DNA from: an uncultured Chlorobiaceae bacterium
Lineage (GTDB): Bacteria > Bacteroidota > Chlorobiia > Chlorobiales > Chlorobiaceae
Direction: 5' to 3'
Assembly (NCBI GenBank): GCA_903836465.1
Contig: CAILRB010000102.1
Location: forward strand, 1-64,000
Length of the DNA: 64,000 nucleotides
The notes under the pieces were generated by a model. That model worked only from the letters and a program-made list of their open reading frames with translations, did no database searches and was not told the origin of the DNA. Made by a program: the position numbers and the translations under genes. Numbering within the stretch: position 1 is the stretch's first letter; every line of letters begins with the position of its first letter. Positions 1-10,200 of the stretch are shown here, piece by piece.

Positions 1-155
1 ACCTGCAACAGCAAGTCGTTTCGTCCTAAACCTTTGGTTTCATGTTGCGCCAATCCTGCTTCATCGCGTCCAATACCAGACAAGGCTTCACCCTGCCCTC
101 CCTTGGCTCGCTCCGGTTGCCCGGACTTCTGATGCAATGCAAAATTAAGCAACAA
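1..155 (-). CDS. Group II intron reverse transcriptase/maturase, N-terminal fragment
   Basis: This frame is open from a TGA near 170 to the left window edge. It reads ...HQKSGQPERAKGGQGEAL... and ends ...KGLGRNDLLLQV, which resembles the stretch before the first RT block in intron-encoded proteins (a 'GQPERAK' opening, then a short helix before the RVKANKG-type block). No ATG is present. TTG codons at 155, 152 or 137 are possible starts, so the start is uncertain. Only about 50 residues are visible and none of the catalytic RT motifs falls inside the window. The call therefore rests on this N-terminal resemblance and on the intron 5' end upstream. Confidence 0.5.
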   Translation of the reverse strand, partial: MLLNFALHQKSGQPERAKGGQGEALSGIGRDEAGLAQHETKGLGRNDLLLQ

Positions 156-531
156 ATCCTCCAGTTTTCCTTCTCGTTCGGCCCTTCACCCTTTTTGAGC
201 TATTACGGCCTCTGCTGACTTCTCGCCCCACATTGCTGCGTCGCCCTTTCAGGCACAAAGCGAGATCTCCCCAGGTAAGAGCCCGATCCTTCCCCGCACA
301 ACCGCCAGATTTACGTCGCCTGACCCTTGACCACAAGAGCTTCGCAGTCTTATGCCTGCTCGCCCTGATCGGCATCGCCTCATATCCAGTTTTTGTTCAT
401 CGGCTCGCGGTTTCGTTCCACGCTTCCTCTCCACACTCAGTCACCCTCATGCAGTTGCGCTTCCCTTCGTTCGCTGTGGTCAACTCACGGGAGGACTTCC
501 ACCTCCAAGATCTTGCCCATGCTGGGCGCAC
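1..531 (-). mobile_element. Group II intron, 5' part (cut by window edge)
   Basis: Read on the minus strand, the element begins at 531 with GTGCG, the consensus 5' end of bacterial group II introns. A long GC-rich stretch with the look of domain I follows, including the paired GGAGG/CCTCC block near 491-507. The start of a reverse-transcriptase frame appears only about 375 nt from the 5' end, which is short and fits the compact class C introns. The exon just upstream (541-560) is a terminator-like hairpin, the usual target of class C introns. The 3' half (rest of the maturase, domains V and VI) lies outside the window, so class and completeness cannot be checked here. Confidence 0.72.
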
Positions 532-540
532 ATAAAGAAT

Positions 541-560
541 CCCCGCCGCAAGCAGCGGGG
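541..560. repeat. GC-rich hairpin at the intron insertion point
   Basis: CCCCGC at 541-546 pairs with GCGGGG at 555-560, with two further GC pairs inside and an AA loop. On the minus strand it is followed by ATTCTTTAT and then the intron 5' end at 531. This is the layout expected when a class C group II intron inserts just after an intrinsic terminator. It may also be a dispersed hairpin repeat. Confidence 0.6.
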
Positions 561-589
561 TATTTTGAAGACAAATCTATCATAAGTTA

Positions 590-603
590 CGCCTCAAGAG
601 GCG
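590..603. terminator. Perfect inverted repeat downstream of the 2,148-aa gene
   Basis: CGCCTC-AA-GAGGCG is a perfect 6-bp inverted repeat about 65 bp beyond the stop of the minus-strand gene at 669. There is no T-run after it in that direction, so a terminator role is only possible. It could equally be a second member of the hairpin family seen at 541-560. Confidence 0.3.
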
Positions 604-668
604 GGGAATATGACCCATAGAGATTTAACCATAAAAAAATACCAACAATCATCGAGTCACTATCCTTG

Positions 669-3600
669 TCATCCCACCCAACTGCCGTCAACATCCCCGC
701 GCAGAATTCCGACCAGGTCAACGGTAGTGTCAGCAATTACATCGACTGATATGGCGTGTGCAGGATCGGGCAATAGATCCGTCTTCGCTACAAACGCCCA
801 CTCTGGTGTCGGCGCTGTCAGACCGACAACATGTTTAAGAATACCAATAGCGTCATTAAGGTCGACTCCACTATCTTTGTTGAAATCGGCTGCGATATGC
901 TGATTAGCATTCAGCGTCGTCAATCCGACAATGCTCTTGAGAATAGCGATGGCGTCAAGCAGATCGACAGCACCTTTGGCTGCGGTATCTGCCGTCAATG
1001 CAGGGTGGAGTGTTGTTGTGCCTGCTGAATGGTCATGCAGCGTAACGTTCCCTGTATCTCCAGTTTGCGCTCCTGTTTCCAGTACCACACCCTTGATCGG
1101 TCTCTCACTACTCCAATATTTTGTGTTGACAGAGATGGTAAAAGAGTCTGTTCCCGGAGCTGTAACCGCCGCCGTCGCACCGCTTGTCATACTCTCGGGC
1201 GTTCCGCCATCATCAGTGTAGCTCTCTTTGACCGTTATGACATTACCGATTTCGGATGAGGTAAGGGTATAGGTATTATTTGTAGCTCCACTGATATCCT
1301 GACCTCCAGCCTGCCACTGGTGATGGATCGTACCAATGCCGTCAACATCTTCAAGTGTGTTGTGAGCCGTGAGCGTCTGACCAACTTTTGCGGTTCCGGT
1401 AATCGTCACGCTACCCGTCGGGTCATCGTTGACGGCAGTAACGTTCACGGTCAACGTGTTGGCACTGGCGCTGTAGGCATCGCCGTCGGTGACTTTGAAA
1501 CCAATGGTGGCATACCCGGTGCCGTTGGCATTTGCTGCTGGATCAAAGCGAAGTTTTCCTGCCGCGATATCCGCTGCGCTAATCTCCTGATTAAGCGTGA
1601 CATCGCTCCAATGCGTACCATCGCTGCTGTATTTCAGCGCACCCGCGCTTTCCAGCGTCGTGATTTTGACACCGGCAAAAGGCCTCACTTCGACATCGGA
1701 ATTATCGGTGTAGGTACCAAAATCAGTCAGCAGGCCAAGCACAACTGGCGTATCTTCATTGGTGGTGACGCTGTCATCGGTAGAACCTGGAAGTGCATCG
1801 TTAGTGCCGTCGATGACAATGTTGATGGTCTGATTGCCGGTGCCGGTACCATCAGAAACTTGTACAACAAACGTATCGGTCAATGAGTGGGTCTCTGTCA
1901 GCACCTGAACGGTCGAGTTGGTTTGATTGACCGTATAGGCATAGGAGCCATCAGCCCCGACAACCAGTGTGCCATAGAGTCCGGTTATGCTCTGACCATT
2001 GATGCTGGTTGTTCCCGTCGTCACAGAGGCAAAGGAACCCAGGGTACTCTCCCTGGCGTTGGTAATAGTGAAACTTGTCGTGCCATCAGGATCGGTGCTG
2101 TTGGCCATCAGGGAGTTAGCCACCCCGCTGGCATTATGACCAGCCTGTACTGTTCCATCAGCGTTAATGCCGAGTTCATTGGCGCTGGTGTCGTTAATCG
2201 CTCCGCTTGAAACTGGTGGATCATTGACCGCAGCAACAGAAACGGTTACCGGCACAGCAGTGGCCGATACGCCACCTTGAGCATCAACCGCCTTGACGGT
2301 AAAGGCGCCAAGCGTGCCGTTGGCGTTTGATGCTGGCGTCCACGAAAAGGTGTCACTTGAACCGAGAAGGGTTTCACCAGCGGTCACGGCAGTGCCGTTT
2401 TTGGTCAGTGTGCCGCTTGAAACAGCTTCAACACGGAAACTGATCGCCTGATTTTCAATATCCGCCGCATTCGATGCTCCCTGAAGCGCTGCATAAGAAA
2501 TTGCATAGGCGGTATCTTCCGTCGCTCCGGTCAAGGTACTGATGGTGGTAAGTCTGGGTACCTCGTTGATTGCCTGGTCATTGGCTGCCGTAAGATTTAC
2601 CGTCAGTGTACTGTTGGCTGTAGCAGTTCCATCGCTGACCGTTACGGTAAAGCTTTCTGACGTATCGTAGGCAATGGCATTAATGGCATCGGCGTTTGGC
2701 GTCAGTGTATATGCGCCACTGCTTTTGGTAACCACAAGAGTGCTGTAGATACCCGCTTTGGTCACCGTCGTGCCGGAATCTGTGCCACCGGAAATACCGT
2801 AGTTCAGGATTGCGCCAGTGTCTTGATCGGCTCCGGCAAGAGTTCCTGTCCGGTTGGTTGATCCTGTGTTGAGCGTCGATACCGTATCGGTATTGACGGT
2901 ATCAACAAAGGTTGCTGTCAAGGGTGTTGCGAGCGTTGGATTATCATTGACCCCGGCAACATTGACCATAAGAAGCTTGCTCGTTGTAAGTGGTGTGGAC
3001 AGCGTTGCGTCGGTCACCGTCACCGTGAAACTTTCGCTTGCATTGGCGCTCAGGGCATTGACTGCGGTGGCATTTGGTGTAAAAGTATAGGCTCCAGTTG
3101 CTTTGGTAACAACAAGCGTGCCATAAGCGCCAATTTTGCTGACTGAAGCTCCTCCATCGGTGCCTCCAGAAATACCGTAGACAAGAACGTCATTCTCTCC
3201 GGCAGTAGAACCATGAGCCCCAGAGAGCACACCGGACTCCGTGCTCGACGCATCAAGCAACGACTGTGTCGTATCCGCTGCTGCAGTATCGGTCAATGCA
3301 ACAGCCGTCGGTGTGGCAAGTGTTGGTGCATCGGTACCCGGATCTTTAATCGTGATAACAAAGGTATCGCTCACAGAAAGAGAGCCAGAATCAGTGGCCG
3401 TCACCTTGACATTGACTGTAGTGCCAGCAGAAGCGGTAACTCCGTCACTGGAAAAGGTGCGGGTTGCCGGATTGAAGGTGAGCCATGAAGGTAAGGCGTC
3501 ACCATTAGACAGTGTCGCGGTGTAGCTCAGCGTATCACCTGCATCAACATCATTGAAGGTGTTTAAAGCAAAAGCCGCAGGGCTCCAGGCATTTCCGGCA

Positions 3601-6600
3601 TAGACATCCGCCGGATCGGCAATTTCATGAGCAACCGTCGGGGCATCGTTGGCGCCATGAATGGTAACAACAAGATTGGCCGTCGACGTCAAGCCCGCTG
3701 TATCGCGCACCGTATAGGTAAAGGTATCGGTCAGGGTATTGTCGCTGCCACGCAGTGCCTGGACCGAGGTATTCGCATTGTCAAGCGTGTAGCTGTAGCT
3801 CCCGTCGGAATGCAACGTCAGAGCGCCATAACTGCCGGAACGTGAAGCTCCAACGGTACCTCCACTGATCGCACTGACGGTCATGGTATCACCAGAATCG
3901 GGATCAGTATCGTTGGTCAACACATTTCCAGAGGGATTTGTTCCGGCCGTACCGTTTAAAATTCCTCCTGCTTCCGTCGCCGATGCGGTGTCAGCAACAG
4001 CCACCGGTGAATCGTTGATGTTGGCAACTGCTGTCGTTGCTGCACTTCTCTGGTTGGTATTATTCAGGTAGCTCTCAACCGTTCCGTGTCCGTCAGTATA
4101 CGCAGTAACCACACGAACCAGCTTGCCTACCTGCTCCTGGGCAAGTTTGAAGGTTGAACTGTTGGCGCCACTGATGCTGCTCCAGTCTGTTCCATTGGAA
4201 GAGGACTGCCACTGGTAAAACACCGTGCCCATGCCATCAATATCAGCGAGGGTATTGCTTGCTGTCAACGTGTTCCCTTGAGTGGCGATACCATCAATAG
4301 CAACCGATCCCGTTGGGGCATCATTGACATTGGCAATAACGATATCAAAAATATCACTTACAGAAGAGGTGCCATCCGAAGCTGTTACCTTGACCGACAA
4401 GGTGCCGACATCTGAATTACCCGGAGTGCCAGTAAAAACCAGGCCGCTGGTGCTGTAAAAGCTCAGCCAGGTCGGCAGGCTTGAACCATCAGCAAGAGTG
4501 GCGCCATAGGTCAACGCTGCACTGGTATCCGTTGTGCCATTTGAAGCTGTATCAGTAAAGGAAGATGCTGCAAGCGTATAGGAAAATGGAACTGCCTGGG
4601 TAGCCGCCTGATCAACTAAAGCGTGAGCCAGTACTGGAGAACCTGGAACGGCAGTACTGACAGTAATCGTAAAACTATCACTCACCGAGAGAGGTGTTGC
4701 AGCATTGTCGGTAGCCGTCACCTTGACATTGATAACAGTAGAGGCAGATGCCGTAACATTGGTACTGGAAAACGTACGCGTTGAAGAATCAAACGTCAGC
4801 CAGAAGGGGAGCGCCGAACCATCATCCTGCGTTGCGGAGTAGCTCAGGGTGCCGCCACTGCCAGCCGGGTCAATATCGCTGAAGGCATTGCCCGGAACGG
4901 TGAAATTGTAGATGCTGCCATGAACGGCGGTCTGATCGGCAATGGCGTTGGCCACGGTGGGCGCATCGTTGATATTGCTGACCTTTACCGAAGAGCCGCC
5001 GCTGGCGAGAGTAGCGCTGGGCACAGATTCAGCATTTGACAAAGCGTCAGTGTAGTTGGCAAGCACCCGGATATACTTGTCCACCTGTGCATTGGCAAGA
5101 GTATAGGTTGAACCTGTTCCTGATCCGGCGATAGTGCTCCAGTTGGTATCGTCACTGCTCTGCTGCCAGAGGTAGGTTATCGTGCCAAGACCGTCAGAAT
5201 CCGCCAGGCTGTTTGCGGCTGTCAGAGTCTGCCCCTGGGTCGCAGTGCCGCTGATGGTAACCGAGCCGGTCGGCGCATGGTTGGAGGCATCAGTCAAGGT
5301 ATAGGTGAGCGTATCAACAAGAAGATTGTTGAACGCCGATGTCGTATCACTGCTCACCACCCGGAAACTGACTTTTCCTGTCTGACTAACCTCTTTTATA
5401 CCATCCTCACGGGCTGTAACCGTAACCGTTTGGGGTGTAGCATAGTTTGTACTGTTAAAGGTGAGGACTGAAGTGCTGTAACTCAACTGGAAAGCGCCGG
5501 AGGCTTCGCCATCATGTTCAAGATAGAGTGTAACGGTTTCTCCATCGGCTGGCTTAACATCAGGAGTCCCAAGAGTAATACTCAGGGTATCAGTACTGCT
5601 GCTGTTGCTCTCCTGAAGTGTCGTCGCCGTATTTGACGATACGTGGACGGCATAACCGGCATTGACCACACGCAGTGTCTGCTGCATAAAGGCTCCATGA
5701 TCGGAACCATCACTGGCCCCTGAACTGTCTATCGCCTGCAGGGTAAGGGTCAAGTCGCCGGTTACCGTGCCTGCATAAAACTTCGCAGCAGCCATCTGAC
5801 TCGCAGTCAACACAATATTGCCGGCCGATGTCATTCCTGAACCAAACCCGTAAGAGGTAGCACCAACTTTGAGATATCCTGCACTTTCCGAACCGGCAGG
5901 CTTTGCAAGACTTACCACATAACCAAGCGTCTGCCCGGCATCTGCGTCAGTGGCTGAAAAAAGGCTGGAAAGCAACAGTGAGGACGCTGCACCAGCCTGG
6001 ATGCTCTTTATCACCCCTGTATCGATAACTGTATTGCTGGCCGAAGAGCTGACCGATCCAACCATCATAACCGGAGTATCATTCAGGTCAAGAGCAGTGC
6101 CGCTGACCTTCAGAGTGTAATTACCAGAGCTTGCTCCTGCTTTTGCGGCTTCAACGGTAACAACATAAGTCTTGGGTGCCTGATTATTTGCCTGTAAGAC
6201 AGAGGCTGACGCTGAAGTCCCTGCACTGAGAGATATAGCCGTTCCATTGCTGTTCAGGATACTCTGCCCACTCCAGTCGCTGACCGTAATTTTCCAGTCG
6301 GCCGAGGCTGCGCTGCCACCCGCAGCGGCAAAATCAAGAGTAAAATCAGAAACCACCGCTGTGGTGAAGAGCCAGACATCTTTATCCTGATCATCCGACA
6401 AGTTACCGGTCATCGCCACACCGCTCAGCAGATGGTTGTTGCTCATTGCAGCATCTGCTTTGGTATCATTAAAATCACTCTCCACCGTAGAGGTCACCGT
6501 GGGTGTGACACTGTACTCCTGGCTGGATGCAACATCTCCTTTTGATACCCTGACATAGTAAGTTCCAGCCGCATCCACCAATGCCCTCAGGCTCGTTGAT

Positions 6601-7115
6601 GCACCAACAGAGGTATTGACCGGGTCAAAAACAAGATAGGCTGCATCAGCAGGAGAGGATACCGCCTTGTCAAGCGTGAGTGTTGAAGTCCCTGAACTTA
6701 ACTGAGATGCGGTGACCACCGTGTAAATGGTGGTATCAGCGCCGGATGTAGCAATGGTAAAGCGGCTGCCTGCTGCAGGCAAGGCAGATAACCCCTTGAC
6801 ATAAAGCGTGTTATCTGCCTGACTGGCGCCATCTATCTGTGGTGTTCCCGTCAAGGATCGAGTCGGAGAGAGAAGATAATCGAGACCAGCAGAATCAAGC
6901 AACCCTATATTCCAGTAGGTGGAGCTGGAGGTAACACTTGTTGCAAAATTCAGATTGATCAGGGCTGGACCGGTCGTGACAATTTTATAATAATCAACAT
7001 CACTGGCACTGCCCAATGCGCCTATGGTGAGAACACCATCACTGAGAAGATTGGCTTGAGAGGTGGTATTATTCGGTTGGCCTGTACTCAGGCTGTGTTC
7101 GGTTTCGTATGCCAT
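669..7115 (-). CDS. Giant cadherin/VCBS-type surface protein with dockerin-like C-terminus
   Basis: 2,148 aa, no Sec signal peptide. About residues 1-340 hold PPC-like beta domains (ASDVDYYKI near the start). Then come repeated Ig/cadherin-like units: several 'APTGSV..I.G.A.QG.TLTA.N.L.D.DG.GT' domains, dystroglycan-type cadherin-like domains ('P.WLTFDSSTRTFS'), and VCBS-type repeats ('NVLTNDTDPDSGDTM' and 'LTDTFTYTV'). From about residue 1990 it has the C-terminal module shared with three other proteins here: a KYWSSERPIKGV strand, a dockerin-like pair (residues about 2047-2092; second loop DFNKDSGVDLND fits a 12-residue EF-hand loop), and the terminal tag ILRGDVDGSWVG. Unlike the other three it lacks the cohesin-like insert. 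Likely a secreted adhesin. It lies 85 bp downstream of the 5,219-aa RTX gene on the same strand and was probably co-expressed with it. Exact function unknown. Confidence 0.85.
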   Translation of the reverse strand: MAYETEHSLSTGQPNNTTSQANLLSDGVLTIGALGSASDVDYYKIVTTGPALINLNFATSVTSSSTYWNIGLLDSAGLDYLLSPTRSLTGTPQIDGASQADNTLYVKGLSALPAAGSRFTIATSGADTTIYTVVTASQLSSGTSTLTLDKAVSSPADAAYLVFDPVNTSVGASTSLRALVDAAGTYYVRVSKGDVASSQEYSVTPTVTSTVESDFNDTKADAAMSNNHLLSGVAMTGNLSDDQDKDVWLFTTAVVSDFTLDFAAAGGSAASADWKITVSDWSGQSILNSNGTAISLSAGTSASASVLQANNQAPKTYVVTVEAAKAGASSGNYTLKVSGTALDLNDTPVMMVGSVSSSASNTVIDTGVIKSIQAGAASSLLLSSLFSATDADAGQTLGYVVSLAKPAGSESAGYLKVGATSYGFGSGMTSAGNIVLTASQMAAAKFYAGTVTGDLTLTLQAIDSSGASDGSDHGAFMQQTLRVVNAGYAVHVSSNTATTLQESNSSSTDTLSITLGTPDVKPADGETVTLYLEHDGEASGAFQLSYSTSVLTFNSTNYATPQTVTVTAREDGIKEVSQTGKVSFRVVSSDTTSAFNNLLVDTLTYTLTDASNHAPTGSVTISGTATQGQTLTAANSLADSDGLGTITYLWQQSSDDTNWSTIAGSGTGSTYTLANAQVDKYIRVLANYTDALSNAESVPSATLASGGSSVKVSNINDAPTVANAIADQTAVHGSIYNFTVPGNAFSDIDPAGSGGTLSYSATQDDGSALPFWLTFDSSTRTFSSTNVTASASTVINVKVTATDNAATPLSVSDSFTITVSTAVPGSPVLAHALVDQAATQAVPFSYTLAASSFTDTASNGTTDTSAALTYGATLADGSSLPTWLSFYSTSGLVFTGTPGNSDVGTLSVKVTASDGTSSVSDIFDIVIANVNDAPTGSVAIDGIATQGNTLTASNTLADIDGMGTVFYQWQSSSNGTDWSSISGANSSTFKLAQEQVGKLVRVVTAYTDGHGTVESYLNNTNQRSAATTAVANINDSPVAVADTASATEAGGILNGTAGTNPSGNVLTNDTDPDSGDTMTVSAISGGTVGASRSGSYGALTLHSDGSYSYTLDNANTSVQALRGSDNTLTDTFTYTVRDTAGLTSTANLVVTIHGANDAPTVAHEIADPADVYAGNAWSPAAFALNTFNDVDAGDTLSYTATLSNGDALPSWLTFNPATRTFSSDGVTASAGTTVNVKVTATDSGSLSVSDTFVITIKDPGTDAPTLATPTAVALTDTAAADTTQSLLDASSTESGVLSGAHGSTAGENDVLVYGISGGTDGGASVSKIGAYGTLVVTKATGAYTFTPNATAVNALSANASESFTVTVTDATLSTPLTTSKLLMVNVAGVNDNPTLATPLTATFVDTVNTDTVSTLNTGSTNRTGTLAGADQDTGAILNYGISGGTDSGTTVTKAGIYSTLVVTKSSGAYTLTPNADAINAIAYDTSESFTVTVSDGTATANSTLTVNLTAANDQAINEVPRLTTISTLTGATEDTAYAISYAALQGASNAADIENQAISFRVEAVSSGTLTKNGTAVTAGETLLGSSDTFSWTPASNANGTLGAFTVKAVDAQGGVSATAVPVTVSVAAVNDPPVSSGAINDTSANELGINADGTVQAGHNASGVANSLMANSTDPDGTTSFTITNARESTLGSFASVTTGTTSINGQSITGLYGTLVVGADGSYAYTVNQTNSTVQVLTETHSLTDTFVVQVSDGTGTGNQTINIVIDGTNDALPGSTDDSVTTNEDTPVVLGLLTDFGTYTDNSDVEVRPFAGVKITTLESAGALKYSSDGTHWSDVTLNQEISAADIAAGKLRFDPAANANGTGYATIGFKVTDGDAYSASANTLTVNVTAVNDDPTGSVTITGTAKVGQTLTAHNTLEDVDGIGTIHHQWQAGGQDISGATNNTYTLTSSEIGNVITVKESYTDDGGTPESMTSGATAAVTAPGTDSFTISVNTKYWSSERPIKGVVLETGAQTGDTGNVTLHDHSAGTTTLHPALTADTAAKGAVDLLDAIAILKSIVGLTTLNANQHIAADFNKDSGVDLNDAIGILKHVVGLTAPTPEWAFVAKTDLLPDPAHAISVDVIADTTVDLVGILRGDVDGSWVG

Positions 7116-7163
7116 GTATAAAGTACCTTAACTTTAATTATTAGAATACCGACAGGAGTAACC

Positions 7164-7194
7164 CTGTTCACCCGCCTGGCTGGCGGGTGAACAG
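7164..7194 (-). terminator. Strong 13-bp hairpin between the two giant genes
   Basis: CTGTTCACCCGCC (7164-7176) pairs perfectly with GGCGGGTGAACAG (7182-7194) around a 5-nt loop, just after the stop of the 5,219-aa gene and before the start of the 2,148-aa gene. No U-tract follows on the minus strand. It may be a partial terminator or an RNA-stability element that sets the ratio of the two products rather than a full stop. Confidence 0.55.
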
Positions 7195-7200
7195 AATTGA

Positions 7201-10200
7201 TCAGAAAGCTTCGGCATGAACAATTTCAAAGTTTGCTGCTGTCAGGCTGCTGCTTGACACACCCACCAGCAGAATGGAGTTGCCATCACCAAGGTCTACC
7301 AGAGTATCGCTGCCCTGCTGCGCGGCATGCGCCATGATTTCGGCAACAGTGTCCACCCCTGTCCCGTTCAACCCATCGGTATCATTGGCTCCGAGCAGAA
7401 TCGAAAGCACATCACCACCGGAACCGGCCACAAAACCACGCGCCTGATCCACACCGCTGTTATCACCAAGCACAAAGTGATCGCTGCCAGCACCACCGGT
7501 GAAAATTTCGTTTGCGCTGGTTCCCAGAATCAGATCGGCCAAGGCAGTGCCTTTGACATAGTTAGTCGTTACAAGGCCCGAACTGGTCATGGTGGCTTTC
7601 TCTATCTGACTGGCAATGAGCTGCATGGACTGGTCATCGAACACCAGTTTCTCAATGTTTCGGAGAATATCGGTCTCACTGCCATGCGTCACCGTAACGG
7701 AACGATCGTATGTCACTGTGGTAACTGCACCCGTTGTATCCGGGTTGTCCTCTGTCAGGGTCAGGGTTGCTCCACTGGTCGGCGACACACCAAGGCTGCT
7801 GTTCAGGGTAAGCGTCTTCGTTCCGGTATCAATTGAGGTAATCTTGTATGGCCCATAATTGACTACCTCTCCTGCATCATTTGTATCACCGTCGCCATTC
7901 AGATCAGTCGCAACGCTGTAGGCAACATAATCGCCCACCGACAATCCTGTTACCGCACTTACCGCAAGAGATGATCCACTCTGGTTAGCGCCATCGACAG
8001 TCACACCTGTTACAGTATTTCCATTCGCATCAGTCGCCGGGTGAATGCCGTTGGTCACAGACGGAGTAACAGCATATATCATATCCTCGCCTGTCAAGGT
8101 GACAACGGCACCATCTGCAGTTGCACTGAAAACTGTCGAAGGAGTATCTACCGCACTCTGAACAGCCGCAGCCAAACCGGCGGCGACCGTTGCCAATGTT
8201 GCTCCAGTCAATGCCGTGTAGGTTACCATCTGGCTGCCCACCTCTACGGAATAGATGTCACCTGTTTCAACAACTCCAGTCAAGGTAAAGCTGCTCTCCT
8301 GCACCGTGTGAATGGTATAGAGTGACTTGTTGCCACTGAACTGTACAATGTCCATAGACTGCATACCACTGGCATCCACACCTTCGTTACCTTTTCCGTC
8401 GATAACATCGTTCCCTGTGCCAGGGGTAAACGTATCTGCCAGATTAGCGCCCGTCAGCGTATCGTTCCCTGCTCCACCGTCAATACTGTTGGTCATGTTT
8501 GCAGTACCGGTAATCGTGTCATCAGTGTCTGTGCCGGTCCATATCGTCTGGTCAAACTTCTTGTCTCCATCGGTATCAAGAAGTATTGAGGTGACGTGGG
8601 CAATTTGATCATTAGCAATGACTTTCACGATCTTGTCCGCAAAAATCAACTCTTCGATACTGTTCAGGGTGTCCACACCGTCTGTCCCACTATTATTGTG
8701 GGTCACGGTAAAATTATCTCCTGCGGAAGCGGGGATAACAACCGTGTACTCTGACGAGTTGCCGCTGAAGATCGCCTTGTCTGTTCCGGCACCGCCCATA
8801 ATAGCATCATTGCCCGCTCCGCCCTCGAAGAGATCGTTACCAGTGCCGCCAGTCAGACTGTCATCGCCCGCCAGCCCTTCAAAAAGATGGTTAATAGTGC
8901 TTTCTGAAGGATTAACTGTCAGCGTATCACCAAGAAGATCGGTGCCGCGCAGCACAATCTGGTCAGGGACTCCGTCGTAATTAAAGTCTTTCACCTCACG
9001 GGTTGGCTGGAGGCTGATAAAGCGGTCGCTGAACTGTAACCCTTCAACGTTGATGAGGGTATCGGTGCCGCTCACATTGTCAGCGCCGGTCCGATTGTCC
9101 TTTACGGTCACAACACTACCATTCGCAGTCACAGTATAGTTCGAGAAGTTGCCAGAGTAAACCGCAACATCAACCAGCGGGTTACCCCAAACATCCGTTC
9201 CGTTATCACCTCCATCAATGCTGTCATCACCAGCTCCACCGGTAATAACATCTCCGCCAGCGCCGGAAGTAATAGTATCATTACCTCCACCTGCTTCAAT
9301 GCGATCGTTGATCGAGTCACCGACCAGCGTATCCGCACCGTCAGTGCCACGCTGGTAGGCTTCATCCGCCTTGCCATCACCGTTGAAGTCGGTAAATGTT
9401 TTCGTGACCTGCAGAGGCATCCACTTGTCCCAGAAGCTGATGGCCTCAATACCAATGAGAGTATCGGTGCCGTTGCCGCCATCCTCAGCGATCATCGAAT
9501 CCACAACCTGAACAATCGCTCCATCAATCCCGGCCGTATATTCGTGACCGTCAATGGTAACCTTGGTTCCTGCATCGAAGATGGTAACCGTATAGCGGTC
9601 AGACATACCATCGTAGCTAACAACATCATTACCGGGATTTCCGAACTGGTCAACCCCATTCTCCCCGCCAATAATCTCATCGTCACCAGCGCCTCCCTGG
9701 AAGTTATCAGGTCCAGACCCACCAATCAGGGTATCATTACCTTCCATTCCCTGGATATTGTGAGGCAGCCCGACATACTCATCCGCTGATGCATCGATAC
9801 GATCGGCCAGCATTGAACCGTTGATCGACACTCCCATAATCTTGTTGCTCTGCCAGTCACGCCACGTATAGCTCTCCACGCTGAGCCGTACCCAACGGTC
9901 AGCAAATGAGAGGTTTTCAATGTTGTACAACGTATCGGTCCCATCCCCTGCTTCAGTCTCAAGATCGTGAACCTCAACATAACTGCGGCCATTCGTATCG
10001 GTACCCCTGGTGATGATATACCGATCAAAGGTTCCGGAATACATTGCCGTATCGGTCGGTGTGTAGCCCCACTGATCCGGGGTGCCATTGGCGCCGCCAT
10101 CAAGAGTGTCATTGCCTGCGCCTCCACGGATGTTGTCGCCACCAGCTCCGGCAAGTATAATGTCGTTCCCGCCGTTACCCTCAACCCAGTCGTTGCCGCT

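Noticed and set aside
233..535. 100-aa plus-strand frame often annotated as a hypothetical protein
   Set aside because: It is antisense to the group II intron 5' region; the RNA structure explains the sequence.
1320..1886. 188-aa plus-strand frame inside the 2,148-aa gene
   Set aside because: Shadow of the repeat-rich coding strand with no start signal or recognisable motif.
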